Origin: Methylacidiphilum caldifontis
GTDB lineage: Bacteria > Verrucomicrobiota > Verrucomicrobiia > Methylacidiphilales > Methylacidiphilaceae
DNA: 64,000 nucleotides
NCBI RefSeq assembly: GCF_017310505.1
Contig: NZ_CP065957.1
Span: forward strand, 992,001 to 1,056,000
Direction: 5' to 3'
The notes beneath the pieces were generated by a model, which worked only from the letters and a program-made list of their open reading frames with translations, was not told the DNA's origin and made no database searches. A program made the position numbers and the translations under genes. Of this stretch, positions 25,720 to 35,022 are shown one piece after another; position 1 is the stretch's first letter; each line of letters opens with the position of its first letter.

Positions 25720-26736
25720 TCAAGCGATCTTTCCCATCACATTGTTGTTTTCTTTTAGGGATTCATTTTTAGCCTTCCTATCCTGTATTCTATGACTCAT
25801 CTGCATACACATATCAACAAGTGCCTGGGCAGCACGACTTTTCATCTTCTCAATGGGTTCGATGATGTTTATCCACCATTCAATGCCATGGGGAGGATCA
25901 ATTTCACTAAAGAGAAGATCCGTGGTTCCATGTTCAAGGACTCGTCTTGCCACAAAACCTATGCCCATTTTTGCTCTTACCGCTTCTTTTACCGCATCCG
26001 CCCCGCTTACCTCAAAGCAAAGCTTGAATCTCAATCCTTTTTTCTCTATAGCCTTTTCAACCGTCTTTCTTACTCCAGATTCAGGTTCTCTCCAGATAAT
26101 CGGATAATCAACCAGCTCCTCCAGCATTACCCCTTTTTGCCATTTTTCAGCCATGGGATGGTCTTTCCAATAAATCAAGACAATTTTATCTTTCCACCAT
26201 TTCTTAACCTGAAAAGTTTCTGGAATATCCTCCTCAATAGGATCTTCAACAAAACCCAGATCCAAATCGGTCATGCGCCGGAACAGTTCATGAGTAGGAG
26301 CTGTCTCCACAGAAATTCGAATGCCGGGAAACTTCTTCTGGAACTCTACAAGAGATAGGGGGATGTAATAATTGGAAGCAGTGACCGTGGCCCCAATGCG
26401 CAAGGTTCCTGCAGATAACCCTTTTAGCCGCCGAATGTAGCCTTCAGCCTTTTTCATGTTTTCTTCAAGGGCCACGGCAAAAACCATCAAGCCCTCTCCT
26501 GCTGGAGTCAGAACGACCTCATGCCCTTTTCTACGGTATAAAGGCTCGCCCACAACAAGATTCAATTGACGAAGTCTTGCTGAAATAGCAGGTTGACCAA
26601 GATTCATAAGTTCCGCAGCTCGGGTCACACTTTTCTCTCTAATAACTCTCAGCAAAGTCAATAAATGATTAGGATTAAGTTCTATAGAATCAGCCCCCTG
26701 GAGTTTCTGAAAAAAATAATCATTATCATTTTCCAT
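25720..26736 (-). CDS. LysR-family transcriptional regulator
   Basis: 338 residues. The N-terminal HTH is LLTLLRVIREKSVTRAAELMNLGQPAISARLRQL with LVVGEPLYRRKGHEVVLTPAGE after it, followed by the linker helix and a two-lobe effector domain (LRIGATVTASNYYIPLSLVEFQKKFPGI, GFVEDPI, EAVRAKMGIGFVARRVLEHG). The domain order and length fit the family. Its effector is not predictable. Instead of the usual divergent target gene, more than 550 bases of non-coding DNA lie upstream, so its regulon cannot be guessed from position. Confidence 0.9.
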   Translation of the reverse strand: MENDNDYFFQKLQGADSIELNPNHLLTLLRVIREKSVTRAAELMNLGQPAISARLRQLNLVVGEPLYRRKGHEVVLTPAGEGLMVFAVALEENMKKAEGYIRRLKGLSAGTLRIGATVTASNYYIPLSLVEFQKKFPGIRISVETAPTHELFRRMTDLDLGFVEDPIEEDIPETFQVKKWWKDKIVLIYWKDHPMAEKWQKGVMLEELVDYPIIWREPESGVRKTVEKAIEKKGLRFKLCFEVSGADAVKEAVRAKMGIGFVARRVLEHGTTDLLFSEIDPPHGIEWWINIIEPIEKMKSRAAQALVDMCMQMSHRIQDRKAKNESLKENNNVMGKIA

Positions 26737-27293
26737 AATTTTATAATTTTTTTTGTTTAAGAGTAAATGTCAATAAAAATTATCAATAGATTTTAAAAAA
26801 AACTTTATTTTATAAATGTTATGATAAGCTTATAATTTCCAATAAATAAGCTTTTCTTTTGAATTATCGATTATTATTGGAACTCACATCTTTTTTAGGG
26901 ATAAATTTGGTTGTTTATCTCTATCCTTAAGGGAAATAAAGTGCATGTCAGGGAAGTGGTTCATTTTCTCTAGATAGAAAAGAATGAATCGGTCAATAGT
27001 AGAGGATGTTTTGACAATGAACAATGAACTTAATCTATTCTGAAGAAATGATGAGAAACGAACTAGGCAGTTATAAAATTAGGGAAAAATCCGAAGGGAT
27101 GATTTAGAAAGCTAAAAATCAAGCCAGTGTTGCTACCAACAAAAAAGCAATAGACTTCCCCAACCGCACCCTCATCGTTAGCCATCTTACATTACTATTG
27201 CTAACGGATTTTCTTCATGAACCGAGAGACATTGACAGGGCAAAGCTTTGTATGAAAGCTAAAGGACAATTAAAAAAGACTTAGCAGAGGCTC
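26737..27293. other. 557-base intergenic region without a gene
   Basis: The part next to the LysR gene (26740-26890) is very AT-rich and includes two copies of AATAAGCTT-like sequence (AAGCTTATAA near 26827, AATAAGCTTTTC near 26845), a plausible site for regulator binding. From about 27109 a frame of some 57 codons is open to the TAG at 27282 but has no start near its beginning and no recognisable similarity. I see no RNA gene or terminator. Confidence 0.4.
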
Positions 27294-27704
27294 TTACTTT
27301 TTGATAGCCCACCAGTAGCGAAACTCACTGAAGCGTAGTGTACCTCGATGTCTGCCTACCCACCGGGGAACATAGGGGATTTCACTGCGCTTGATCAGAA
27401 TAATCCCGGTTGCTCCATGTTCAACTGCTACCCTTGCGGCATGTTTTCTTTGCCTATTTGTCTCTATAAGCCCCAAGATATAATAAGGATAAGAGGGAGC
27501 AGAATCAATCCACACCTCTACGGGGATTTTAGCTCCATCGACAACGAGGGTAATTGTTTGGGGTTTTACTTTTGTCGTTGCCGGTGCATGGCGCTCAGGT
27601 TTAGGAGAAGGAAAATATTCTGTTTTGGCCAGGATCGGCGAACAAAAGGCAAGGCAAAATAAAAAGATATAACAGCTGCTCTTTATTTCTCTTGATTTTA
27701 GCAT
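27294..27704 (-). CDS. small secreted protein of unknown function
   Basis: 136 residues. The N-terminus is a signal peptide (SSCYIFLFCLAFCSPILAKTEYF). The mature part has two short beta-rich stretches (QTITLVVDGAKIPVEVWIDS and GATGIILIKRSEIPYVP) and ends with a Trp/Arg-rich segment. I do not recognise a family. It is transcribed toward the LysR gene but with the long gap between, and is divergent from the lonB gene 94 bases away. Confidence 0.5.
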   Translation of the reverse strand: MLKSREIKSSCYIFLFCLAFCSPILAKTEYFPSPKPERHAPATTKVKPQTITLVVDGAKIPVEVWIDSAPSYPYYILGLIETNRQRKHAARVAVEHGATGIILIKRSEIPYVPRWVGRHRGTLRFSEFRYWWAIKK

Positions 27705-27798
27705 GATACTTAGTAATGAAAAAGGGAACTATTAACAAGAAAAAATTCAAAAAATTATCATTTTTAATAATTAAAAATGAATATGATGGACAATTTCT

Positions 27799-30243
27799 AT
27801 GTCATCTCCCCTTCCATTGACAAGGCAACAGCTTGAAACTCATATCAGTTTTACAGAAATACCCTATGAAACAACCGAGGAAATTCCAGAAGGCGTTGAA
27901 TTTGTGGGTCAAAAAAGGGCCTGCGAGGCTTTCGATTTTGGCCTTTCTCTTTTTAAGCCTGGCTACAACATTTTCGTCATGGGTCCCCCAGGCATTGGTA
28001 AAAAGACTTTCCTAGAAAAGGTACTGAAAGAAAAGGCAGCCCAGGGTCCTACTCCTCTTGATTGGTGTTATGTCTTTAATTTTGAGAATGAAAGCAAACC
28101 CAAGGCCCTATCATTTCCTGCTGGAAAAGCATCGGAATTTGCTGATGACATGGCAAGGCTTGTTGATGATCTTAAAATAGGAATTCCTGCCATTTTTGAA
28201 AGTGACGAATACCGAACAAGGGCCCAGGAAATCGAACAGGAGTTCATTGACAAGAGAGAAGAAGCTTTTAACAAGCTTAGAGAAAAAGCTCAAAAAGAAG
28301 GTATAGCTCTTCTACAAACACCCGCTGGGATTGCTTTTGCTCCCTTTAAGGATGGTGAAGTGCTCGATCCTGAAAGATACAATGCCTTGCCTGAAGAAGA
28401 GAAAAAAAGGATAGAATCGGCAATCCGAATGCTGCAGGAAGAGCTTACCGCCATTCTCAGGCAGATCCCAAAATGGCGCAAAGATGTCCAGAACAAACTT
28501 CGGGAACTCAACCGTAACTATATACAGGGAGTTGTTTCTGGGCTTCTCGAAGAGCTCAAAGCCAAATACAAACATATGGATAAGGTCTTGAGCCACCTTG
28601 AGGAGATTCAAAAGGATGTTCTGAAAAATGCCGAAAGTTTTCGGACGCCTAAGGAAGCTGAATTGCCTCCTTTCCCAGGTATGGGAGGAATGAGCCGAGA
28701 ACCCTTAGAATATTTACTCAAGCGTTACAAAGTCAATGTTATCGTGGATCATTCTCAATTATCCGGTCAACCCATTGTCTTTGAAGATAATCCTTCTTTT
28801 GTAAACATTGTGGGCAGAATCGAACATATTGCCCAGATGGGAGCTCTCCTCACCGATTTTTCTCTAATTCGGCCAGGAGCCTTGCACCGTTCAAATGGTG
28901 GCTATCTTGTTATGGACGCCTTGCGGGTTCTTTCCCATCCCTATGCATGGGAAGGACTTAAAAGAGCCCTGCGCAGCCAACAGATCAAAATAGAACCTCT
29001 GGGCGAGGCCTTGGGGTTATTAAGTACAGTCTCTCTTGAACCCCAACCCATTCCTTTGAGTCTTAAAGTTATCCTTATAGGAGACCGGCTGATCTATTAC
29101 CTGCTTTATCAACTTGATCCTGAATTTAAAGATCTTTTTAAAGTCAGCGCTGATTTTAGCGAAGAGTTTGAAGTCAATCCTCAAAATCTGCACCTCTACT
29201 GTCAGCTCATCGCTTCTCTTTGTCGTACTCACAACCTCGCTCCTCTGGACAAATCGGCTCTACGTCATATTGTTAAGCAAAGTTTAAGATATTCTCAAGA
29301 TACCCAGAAATTCTCCCTACATACCAGAAGGATCCTCGACCTTCTTGAAGAAAGTGATTACTGGCGTAAAAAAGAAAATGCTCAGATTATTACCGCAGGA
29401 CATGTCCGGTCAGCTATTGTATCTTATTATAATCGCATAAACAGAGTGCAGGAAAAAATTAAAGAATCTATTTTAAGGCAGATCCTGTTGGTTGAAACTG
29501 AAGGGAAAAAGATTGGTCAAGTCAATGGACTTGTGGTGGTTGATATGGGGAACTTTTCGTTTGGCTACCCAACAAAGATAACTGCCCGTGTGCGATTCGG
29601 TAATGGACATGTTATCGATATCGAAAGAGAAGTCAAATTAAGCGGTCCCATTCATTCAAAAGGGGTTTTAATCCTTTCTGGACTTCTAGCGGGCAAGTAC
29701 CTTCCAGACGAACCTCTTTCTTTAAGTGCAACTTTAGCTTTCGAGCAATCTTATTCTTTTGTTGAAGGGGATAGTGCCTCTGCAGCAGAACTTTGTGCAC
29801 TGCTCTCCGCTCTTTCTGAACAGCCCATAGCTCAATCGATTGCTATAACCGGTTCAATCAATCAACTCGGAGAAATTCAACCCATTGGTGGGGTTAACGA
29901 AAAAGTAGAAGGGTTTTTTGATATCTGTGCATCCCGAGGACTGCATGATCAGTGCGGGGTGATCATACCATGGTCTAATCTTCAACACCTTGTTCTTAAA
30001 GAAGAGGTCCTTGATGCTGTAGAAAAAGGACTCTTCAAAATTTATCCCGTGAAAACGATCGACGAGGTGATGGAAATTCTAACCGGGATTCCTTCGGGTC
30101 AAAGGGGACCGGAGGGAAAATATCCTCCAGGTAGCCTTAATGGGAAAGTCGAAGAAAAGCTGTCTCAATTTGCCAGACGCGCTCAAAAATTCGCCTCCCC
30201 TAATTTAAAAACGGGTACTGAATCCATGGAAGGAAATGAATGA
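27799..30243 (+). CDS. Lon-like ATP-dependent protease (LonB/YcbZ type)
   Basis: 814 residues. The N-terminal AAA+ region has Walker A GPPGIGKKT (residues 62-70) embedded in EFVGQKRACEAFDFGL; a helical insertion follows (about 150-280), then GGYLVMDALRVL and the sensor regions. The C-terminal S16 protease domain has the catalytic Ser659 in VEGDSASAAEL and Lys702 in GGVNEKVEGF, 43 residues apart as in Lon. The family (AAA_32-type, E. coli YcbZ) is soluble and probably degrades damaged or regulatory proteins. It is coupled by a 4-base overlap to a universal stress protein gene, pointing to a stress role. Confidence 0.92.
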   Translation: MSSPLPLTRQQLETHISFTEIPYETTEEIPEGVEFVGQKRACEAFDFGLSLFKPGYNIFVMGPPGIGKKTFLEKVLKEKAAQGPTPLDWCYVFNFENESKPKALSFPAGKASEFADDMARLVDDLKIGIPAIFESDEYRTRAQEIEQEFIDKREEAFNKLREKAQKEGIALLQTPAGIAFAPFKDGEVLDPERYNALPEEEKKRIESAIRMLQEELTAILRQIPKWRKDVQNKLRELNRNYIQGVVSGLLEELKAKYKHMDKVLSHLEEIQKDVLKNAESFRTPKEAELPPFPGMGGMSREPLEYLLKRYKVNVIVDHSQLSGQPIVFEDNPSFVNIVGRIEHIAQMGALLTDFSLIRPGALHRSNGGYLVMDALRVLSHPYAWEGLKRALRSQQIKIEPLGEALGLLSTVSLEPQPIPLSLKVILIGDRLIYYLLYQLDPEFKDLFKVSADFSEEFEVNPQNLHLYCQLIASLCRTHNLAPLDKSALRHIVKQSLRYSQDTQKFSLHTRRILDLLEESDYWRKKENAQIITAGHVRSAIVSYYNRINRVQEKIKESILRQILLVETEGKKIGQVNGLVVVDMGNFSFGYPTKITARVRFGNGHVIDIEREVKLSGPIHSKGVLILSGLLAGKYLPDEPLSLSATLAFEQSYSFVEGDSASAAELCALLSALSEQPIAQSIAITGSINQLGEIQPIGGVNEKVEGFFDICASRGLHDQCGVIIPWSNLQHLVLKEEVLDAVEKGLFKIYPVKTIDEVMEILTGIPSGQRGPEGKYPPGSLNGKVEEKLSQFARRAQKFASPNLKTGTESMEGNE

Positions 30244-31043
30244 TTAATAAAATCCTACTTTTCGAAAATCTCACCGTTTCTCTCAACAATGCAGCGCTAC
30301 TTGCTGCAAAGCTCGAAGCTGAGCTTTTAGGGCTATTCGTTGAAGATATCAACCTCTTACGGCTAAGTTCACTTCCTTTTGCTTATGAAACCGAAACGCA
30401 CTCGGCCATAACAAGGCCTTTACATGCCGAATCCCTCTTAAGAAGATTCCGCAGGATGGCAAGCCAAATGGAAGAAAGACTTTCTCATGTAGCTCAGCAG
30501 CTCAATGTTCCCTGGTCATTCCAGGTTTCTCGGGGGATTCTCTGGATAGAGTTGGTCGAAGCCGCTAAAAATTGTGATCTCATTGTTGTTTCACAAAAAG
30601 GTCAATTCTCAAATTTTTTATCTTTTTTTGAAGACCCTCTTTTCCGGTTACTTGAAGAAGCTCAAAAACCCATTCTTTTCTTTTCTACGGAAAAGCAGCT
30701 CAGTCCTCCTTTCGGTTTGCTCATCGATCCTTCGAAAGATTTCGTCTCTATCCTCAATTTAGCTGTTGGTATTAGCAAGAAATTCTCTGCAGCCTTGACT
30801 CTATTTTTGTTGAACAAGCCTCTAGATGAGGTTCAACGACATAGAATCGAAACTCTGACAAAAGATATTGGTAGGCTTTCTGTTATTCAGGGAGTGGGAG
30901 AAGAGCCAACAGCAATCGCCTCCCTTATAGATGAAGAAAAAATTGGGCTACTGTTTTTCTCCCTGAAAAGCTTAAGTTTAGAGAAGGAAAAATTAAAGAT
31001 TCTTCTGCGTTTATTGGATTGTCCAGTCTTATTATCTCCTTAA
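30240..31043 (+). CDS. universal stress protein family
   Basis: 267 residues that overlap the lonB stop by 4 bases (ATGA), a sign of translational coupling. The N-terminal half resembles a UspA domain: INKILLFENLTVSLNNAALLAAKLEAELLGLFVEDINLL, then SRGILWIELVEAAKNCDLIVVSQKG and PILFFS. The second half (from about residue 150) repeats the alpha/beta pattern more loosely, giving a tandem Usp layout. The ATP-binding G-2x-G-9x-G(S/T) motif is not clear, so it may not bind ATP. It probably acts with the LonB-like protease under stress; the link rests on context. Confidence 0.72.
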   Translation: MINKILLFENLTVSLNNAALLAAKLEAELLGLFVEDINLLRLSSLPFAYETETHSAITRPLHAESLLRRFRRMASQMEERLSHVAQQLNVPWSFQVSRGILWIELVEAAKNCDLIVVSQKGQFSNFLSFFEDPLFRLLEEAQKPILFFSTEKQLSPPFGLLIDPSKDFVSILNLAVGISKKFSAALTLFLLNKPLDEVQRHRIETLTKDIGRLSVIQGVGEEPTAIASLIDEEKIGLLFFSLKSLSLEKEKLKILLRLLDCPVLLSP

Positions 31044-31141
31044 GGAAATCTCAAAAATTATCTTTAGCTTATCCTCCATTTTACAAATCATAAGACTTGC
31101 ATTACTCGATTTACATCGATAAAAAAGAAAATAAAGTGTCG

Positions 31142-33619
31142 ATGAAATCGGAAAGTTTAAATCCTTTTTGCCATCCTATTTTATCCCTTTATCCTGAAAG
31201 GTTAACCGCTGATTCCCTCTGGCATGGACATATTCCTTTTGCATTCTGGATTACAGCAGCGACTCAACCCCATGTATTCGTTGAGCTTGGTGTATACAAG
31301 GCAGACTCTTATTGTGCTTTCTGTCAAGCTGTAAAATATTTACATTATCCCACTGCCTGCTATGGCATAGATCACTGGAAAGGAGATGAGAACACCCCAC
31401 CCCTAAGCAAGGATCAGGTAGAAGAACTGGAGGCGTACCATTACCCTCGTTATGGTTCTTTTTCAAAACTCCTTTCTCATAGCTTTGACGAGGCCCTGGA
31501 ATTTTTTAAAGATAATTCCATAGATCTGCTTCACCTTGACGGATCCTCATCGTATCCTTCTGTACGCCATAATTTTGAAAGGTGGCTTCCTAAAATGTCC
31601 GATAGAGGGGTTGTACTCATTCATGGGACCAATGCCCGGGAAAAAGATTTTGGGAGTTGGTTATATTGGGAAGAAATCAAAGAGGCTTATCCTCACTTCC
31701 ATTTTCTCCATGGCTATGGGTTAGGTATACTTGCGGTTGGCAAAGACATTCATCCTTCCTTAAAAGCATTGTTGAGCCTAGAAAAAGAACAGACAGATAT
31801 CGTCCGCTCCTTTTTTTTACGTCTAGGGGAAGGAGTCGTAGCACTAACCAAAAACGAAAAGCTAAGAAAAGAAAAAGAGAGTCTTCTTTCGAGAATAAAA
31901 GAGCTTGAAGAAAAGATTCAAGAAAGTGCTCTTATCAGTTTGCAGTTAAAAGAAAAGGAAAAAGAAGCCGACGATCTGTCAGAAAAGCTCCATAAACTCC
32001 AAGAAAAAGAAAAAGAATTTTACCTGGATCTTTCTCAGCTCTTTAAAACTGCTCCGGAACAATCTACAGATCCCCTTTCTCTTTACAATAGCATTAAGGA
32101 AAAATGGGAAGAACAACACAACCTTATAGCCAGCTTAAACGACCGACTCAGCCGGCTAGAAAAAGAAAAAGAAGAGCTACTGCGTAGAGAAGAAGAAAAA
32201 AATAAGATCAAAGCTCATCCCGTTGAAAAAATAGATTTACAATCACCGATCAAGACGCCCAAAGCCAATTCTGTAGTGCAACAACTCAAGGTAGTTGTAG
32301 AAAAAGAGCCTTCCAGTTTTGATACATCTGAGAATTTAAAGAAAATACAGCTTAATTTAGCTAACCTTGAAAAAGAATTTCACACTTATCAAAACCGGTT
32401 GATAGAAGAAATTCGAAGAATTAACTGCCTGGATGCAAAGCGATTAGAACAGCAGTGTAAAATCTATAAAAAGACCGTGAAGAAAAATTCTTTCTTTGCT
32501 TGTCTTTTCAATCCGAAAGCCAGGGAAGAAAACAGGCTTTTCGAAAAAGTTCTTGAATTCAATCTCTTTGACCCCGATTTTTATATTCTTCAGGCTCCCG
32601 ATGTACCGAGGGATGAAGCCCTACGCCATTATTTCAGAGAAGGCTGCTTTTCCGATCTCAACCCTAATCCCTATTTCGATACCTCTTATTACTTGAAACA
32701 AAATCCTGAAGTTAGCCAACAAAAGAAAAATCCTCTTATCCATTTTATTGAGGAAGGGGCAGCAAACCGGAGGAATCCCAGCCCCTATTTTGATATCCAG
32801 TACTACCTAGAACAGTATCCAGAAGTTGCAGAACAGAACTTAAATCCCCTTTCACACTTCCTTATCCAGGGAAGAAAGGAAGGCAGACTAAGCCGAGCTA
32901 TTCTTAAAATCAGCTCCCGTATCAGGCCAAGTTTGATGCTTAAAGAACCACAACCAACCTCGCTTTGTCCAGTTTGCGGAAAAGAGCTTTCGCTTATTTC
33001 CAGAAAAAAGTCTTCACCGGATCAAATTATTTGTCCTCATTGTCACTCTAAAGAAGCGGAAGTGGAACTCAGCAAAACCCTGATTCAATACCTCGCCCCA
33101 CAAGCCCATTGCCTCAAAGAAGTTGCCGAGATAGTCCAAGATAGACAACTTCTTCTTTTTGGGCCCCTTAAATCTATTCAAGAAGTTCTTTCGAGGAGTT
33201 CCACCGTTCATTTTTTCTCCGACTTTAATCCTCAACAGCTTTTGGCTTTTTCTAAAGATTTTTTCGACTTCGTTTTAGGACTTCTCCCTCAACATTTTCC
33301 TATGAAAGACAAAGAGCTGTTCCTGGCAATATTTGAAAGATTGAAGCCCAAAGGAAAATTGATTCTATCTTTCTCTCTTCTCAACGTTCCTTCTGAGCAG
33401 CCCATCAAGGAGGATCAAACCCAATCCGAACCCAGTTCGTCGGTTGATCTTAATTGGCAAACCGATTTATTTCAAATACTCAAAGAATGCGGTTTTAACT
33501 TTGTTAACCCTCAACAAGGAGTTATCCAACCCCCTGCCTCAGCTGTGATCGTTCTTGAAAAGCCAGAAACCCTCAGCGAGAAAAATCATTCCACTGGTTC
33601 TTCTGTTGTTGCAGAATAA
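31142..33619 (+). CDS. composite protein: methyltransferase, coiled coil, repeat and second methyltransferase-like domain
   Basis: About 825 residues from the ATG at 31142 (a TTG at 31097 would add 15). Visible parts, in order: a class I methyltransferase-like domain (VFVELGVYKADSYCAF, CYGIDHWKGD, IDLLHLDGSSSYPS, RGVVLIHGT); a long Glu/Lys-rich coiled coil (about 215-450); two tandem repeats of the form FDxxYYLxQxPEV...NPLxHFxxxG, known from exopolysaccharide glycosyltransferases; a probable zinc ribbon (CPVCGKEL...ICPHCHS); and a second, degenerate methyltransferase end (FFDFVLGLLPQHFP, RLKPKGKLILSFSLL). It could be a scaffold or modifier of surface glycans; no glycosyltransferase domain is seen. 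Confidence 0.7.
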   Translation: MKSESLNPFCHPILSLYPERLTADSLWHGHIPFAFWITAATQPHVFVELGVYKADSYCAFCQAVKYLHYPTACYGIDHWKGDENTPPLSKDQVEELEAYHYPRYGSFSKLLSHSFDEALEFFKDNSIDLLHLDGSSSYPSVRHNFERWLPKMSDRGVVLIHGTNAREKDFGSWLYWEEIKEAYPHFHFLHGYGLGILAVGKDIHPSLKALLSLEKEQTDIVRSFFLRLGEGVVALTKNEKLRKEKESLLSRIKELEEKIQESALISLQLKEKEKEADDLSEKLHKLQEKEKEFYLDLSQLFKTAPEQSTDPLSLYNSIKEKWEEQHNLIASLNDRLSRLEKEKEELLRREEEKNKIKAHPVEKIDLQSPIKTPKANSVVQQLKVVVEKEPSSFDTSENLKKIQLNLANLEKEFHTYQNRLIEEIRRINCLDAKRLEQQCKIYKKTVKKNSFFACLFNPKAREENRLFEKVLEFNLFDPDFYILQAPDVPRDEALRHYFREGCFSDLNPNPYFDTSYYLKQNPEVSQQKKNPLIHFIEEGAANRRNPSPYFDIQYYLEQYPEVAEQNLNPLSHFLIQGRKEGRLSRAILKISSRIRPSLMLKEPQPTSLCPVCGKELSLISRKKSSPDQIICPHCHSKEAEVELSKTLIQYLAPQAHCLKEVAEIVQDRQLLLFGPLKSIQEVLSRSSTVHFFSDFNPQQLLAFSKDFFDFVLGLLPQHFPMKDKELFLAIFERLKPKGKLILSFSLLNVPSEQPIKEDQTQSEPSSSVDLNWQTDLFQILKECGFNFVNPQQGVIQPPASAVIVLEKPETLSEKNHSTGSSVVAE

Positions 33620-33676
33620 GATATTGCGTGCTTGTCATTGTTTATTTTAAAGCTATTTTTTTATTTAACCTTGCTT

Positions 33677-34810
33677 ATGACCAGCAGTTGCCTTCAAAAA
33701 CTCCCCTTTTATACACATTGTGATAGACAGCTCTTATCGAAGTTCTCGGCTCTTATTGCTCCAAAAAACGATACGGAGCTGCACGCTCTAGCTCTCGAAG
33801 CCCGAAGGCTAACCCAGCTTTATTTTGGCAAAACCCTTCGGCTCTATACTCCTCTTTATCTTTCCAACGAGTGTATTAATAGCTGTGTTTATTGTGGGTT
33901 TTCCAGGGAAAATCCCATTCTGCGATTAACCCTAAGTCCCGAAGAGGTCTACCAGGAAGCTCTTTATCTTTGGAATGAAGGATTCCGATCGATCCTTCTT
34001 GTTGCTGGAGAACATCCGAAGTTTGTCTCTATAAACTACCTTGAGAGTTGTATAGATAAAATACGAAAGCTCTTCCCGGCGATCGCCATAGAGGTCGCCC
34101 CTATGGAAGTGGCTGAATACGAAAGAATGGTCAATGCGGGGGTTGAAGGAGTTGTCGTTTATCAGGAAACATATAATTTCGATCTCTACAAGCTTTACCA
34201 TCTTTTTGGTCCCAAAAAAGATTTTTTCTGGAGAATGGATTCAGTCGAAAGAGCCTATGCTGCGGGTGCACGTCGATTAGGCATTGGTGCTCTTTTTGGA
34301 CTTGCTCCATGGCGAGAAGAAGCTTTATGTTTAGCTGCCCATACATCATATCTTTTAAAAAAATGCTGGCGGGCTACAATCACTGTCTCTCTTCCTCGTT
34401 TGCGCCCTGCAGCTGGTGGATTCACACCTCCCTATCCTATGGAAGACAGGGACATGTTTCATTTTTTGTGTGCCTTCCGGGTTACTTTTCCCCAGGTAGG
34501 AATTGTTCTTTCTACAAGAGAACAACCTCAATTCAGGGAAAAATTAATTCCTTTTGGAATAACGGCTATGAGTGCCGGCTCAAGAACAGAGCCAGGAGGT
34601 TATACCCAAGCAGGGACACACTCTTTGCATAAACGGTTTAAGGGCAAAGAAATGCCACTTTGTGAAAGTGAAAAAAAAGGAGCCAAAGCTACCGAACAGT
34701 TTGAAATTAGCGATAGGAGAACCCCCGATCAGATTGCCAATGTTCTTAAAACCATGGGTTATGAACCCGTATGGAAGGATTGGGAAACATGTCTAAACAG
34801 ATCCCGGTAA
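33677..34810 (+). CDS. thiH: 2-iminoacetate synthase (tyrosine lyase) of thiamine synthesis
   Basis: About 377 residues from the ATG at 33677 (the longer frame from 33632 starts with an unlikely hydrophobic stretch). Radical SAM motif CINSCVYCGFSRENP, then the ThiH-specific segments SILLVAGEHPK, VAPMEVAEYERMVNAGVEGVVVYQETY, GALFGLAPWREEAL and ITVSLPRLRPAAGGF, and the C-terminal ITAMSAGSRTEPGGY. ThiH splits tyrosine to 2-iminoacetate and p-cresol for the thiazole ring. The last 22 bases overlap thiS. ThiG, which joins these products, is not in the window. Confidence 0.93.
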   Translation: MTSSCLQKLPFYTHCDRQLLSKFSALIAPKNDTELHALALEARRLTQLYFGKTLRLYTPLYLSNECINSCVYCGFSRENPILRLTLSPEEVYQEALYLWNEGFRSILLVAGEHPKFVSINYLESCIDKIRKLFPAIAIEVAPMEVAEYERMVNAGVEGVVVYQETYNFDLYKLYHLFGPKKDFFWRMDSVERAYAAGARRLGIGALFGLAPWREEALCLAAHTSYLLKKCWRATITVSLPRLRPAAGGFTPPYPMEDRDMFHFLCAFRVTFPQVGIVLSTREQPQFREKLIPFGITAMSAGSRTEPGGYTQAGTHSLHKRFKGKEMPLCESEKKGAKATEQFEISDRRTPDQIANVLKTMGYEPVWKDWETCLNRSR

Positions 34811-35001
34811 CCGTAAATGGAAAAGTCATCACGGTGGCCGAAAACAGCTCTATTCTGATGCTTCTTCAACAACTCAATTTGGATCACAATACGGTTTTAG
34901 TCGAGTTAAACAAAACCGCTCTTTTAAAAAAAGAGTATGCTTGCACTGTTTTAAAGCCCCACGATAGGATCGAGTTAGTACAAGTCAGTGCAGGAGGCTA
35001 G
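34789..35001 (+). CDS. thiS: sulfur carrier protein ThiS
   Basis: 70 residues from the ATG at 34789 with the ubiquitin-like ThiS pattern: IPVTVNGKVITVAENSSIL, LLQQLNLDHNTVLVELNK and the C-terminal IELVQVSAGG. The final Gly-Gly is the site that is adenylated and becomes the thiocarboxylate sulfur donor for the thiazole ring. It overlaps the end of thiH by 22 bases, so the two proteins are made together. Confidence 0.92.
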   Translation: MSKQIPVTVNGKVITVAENSSILMLLQQLNLDHNTVLVELNKTALLKKEYACTVLKPHDRIELVQVSAGG

Positions 35002-35022
35002 CTGCGTTATTCGTTTCTTAAT

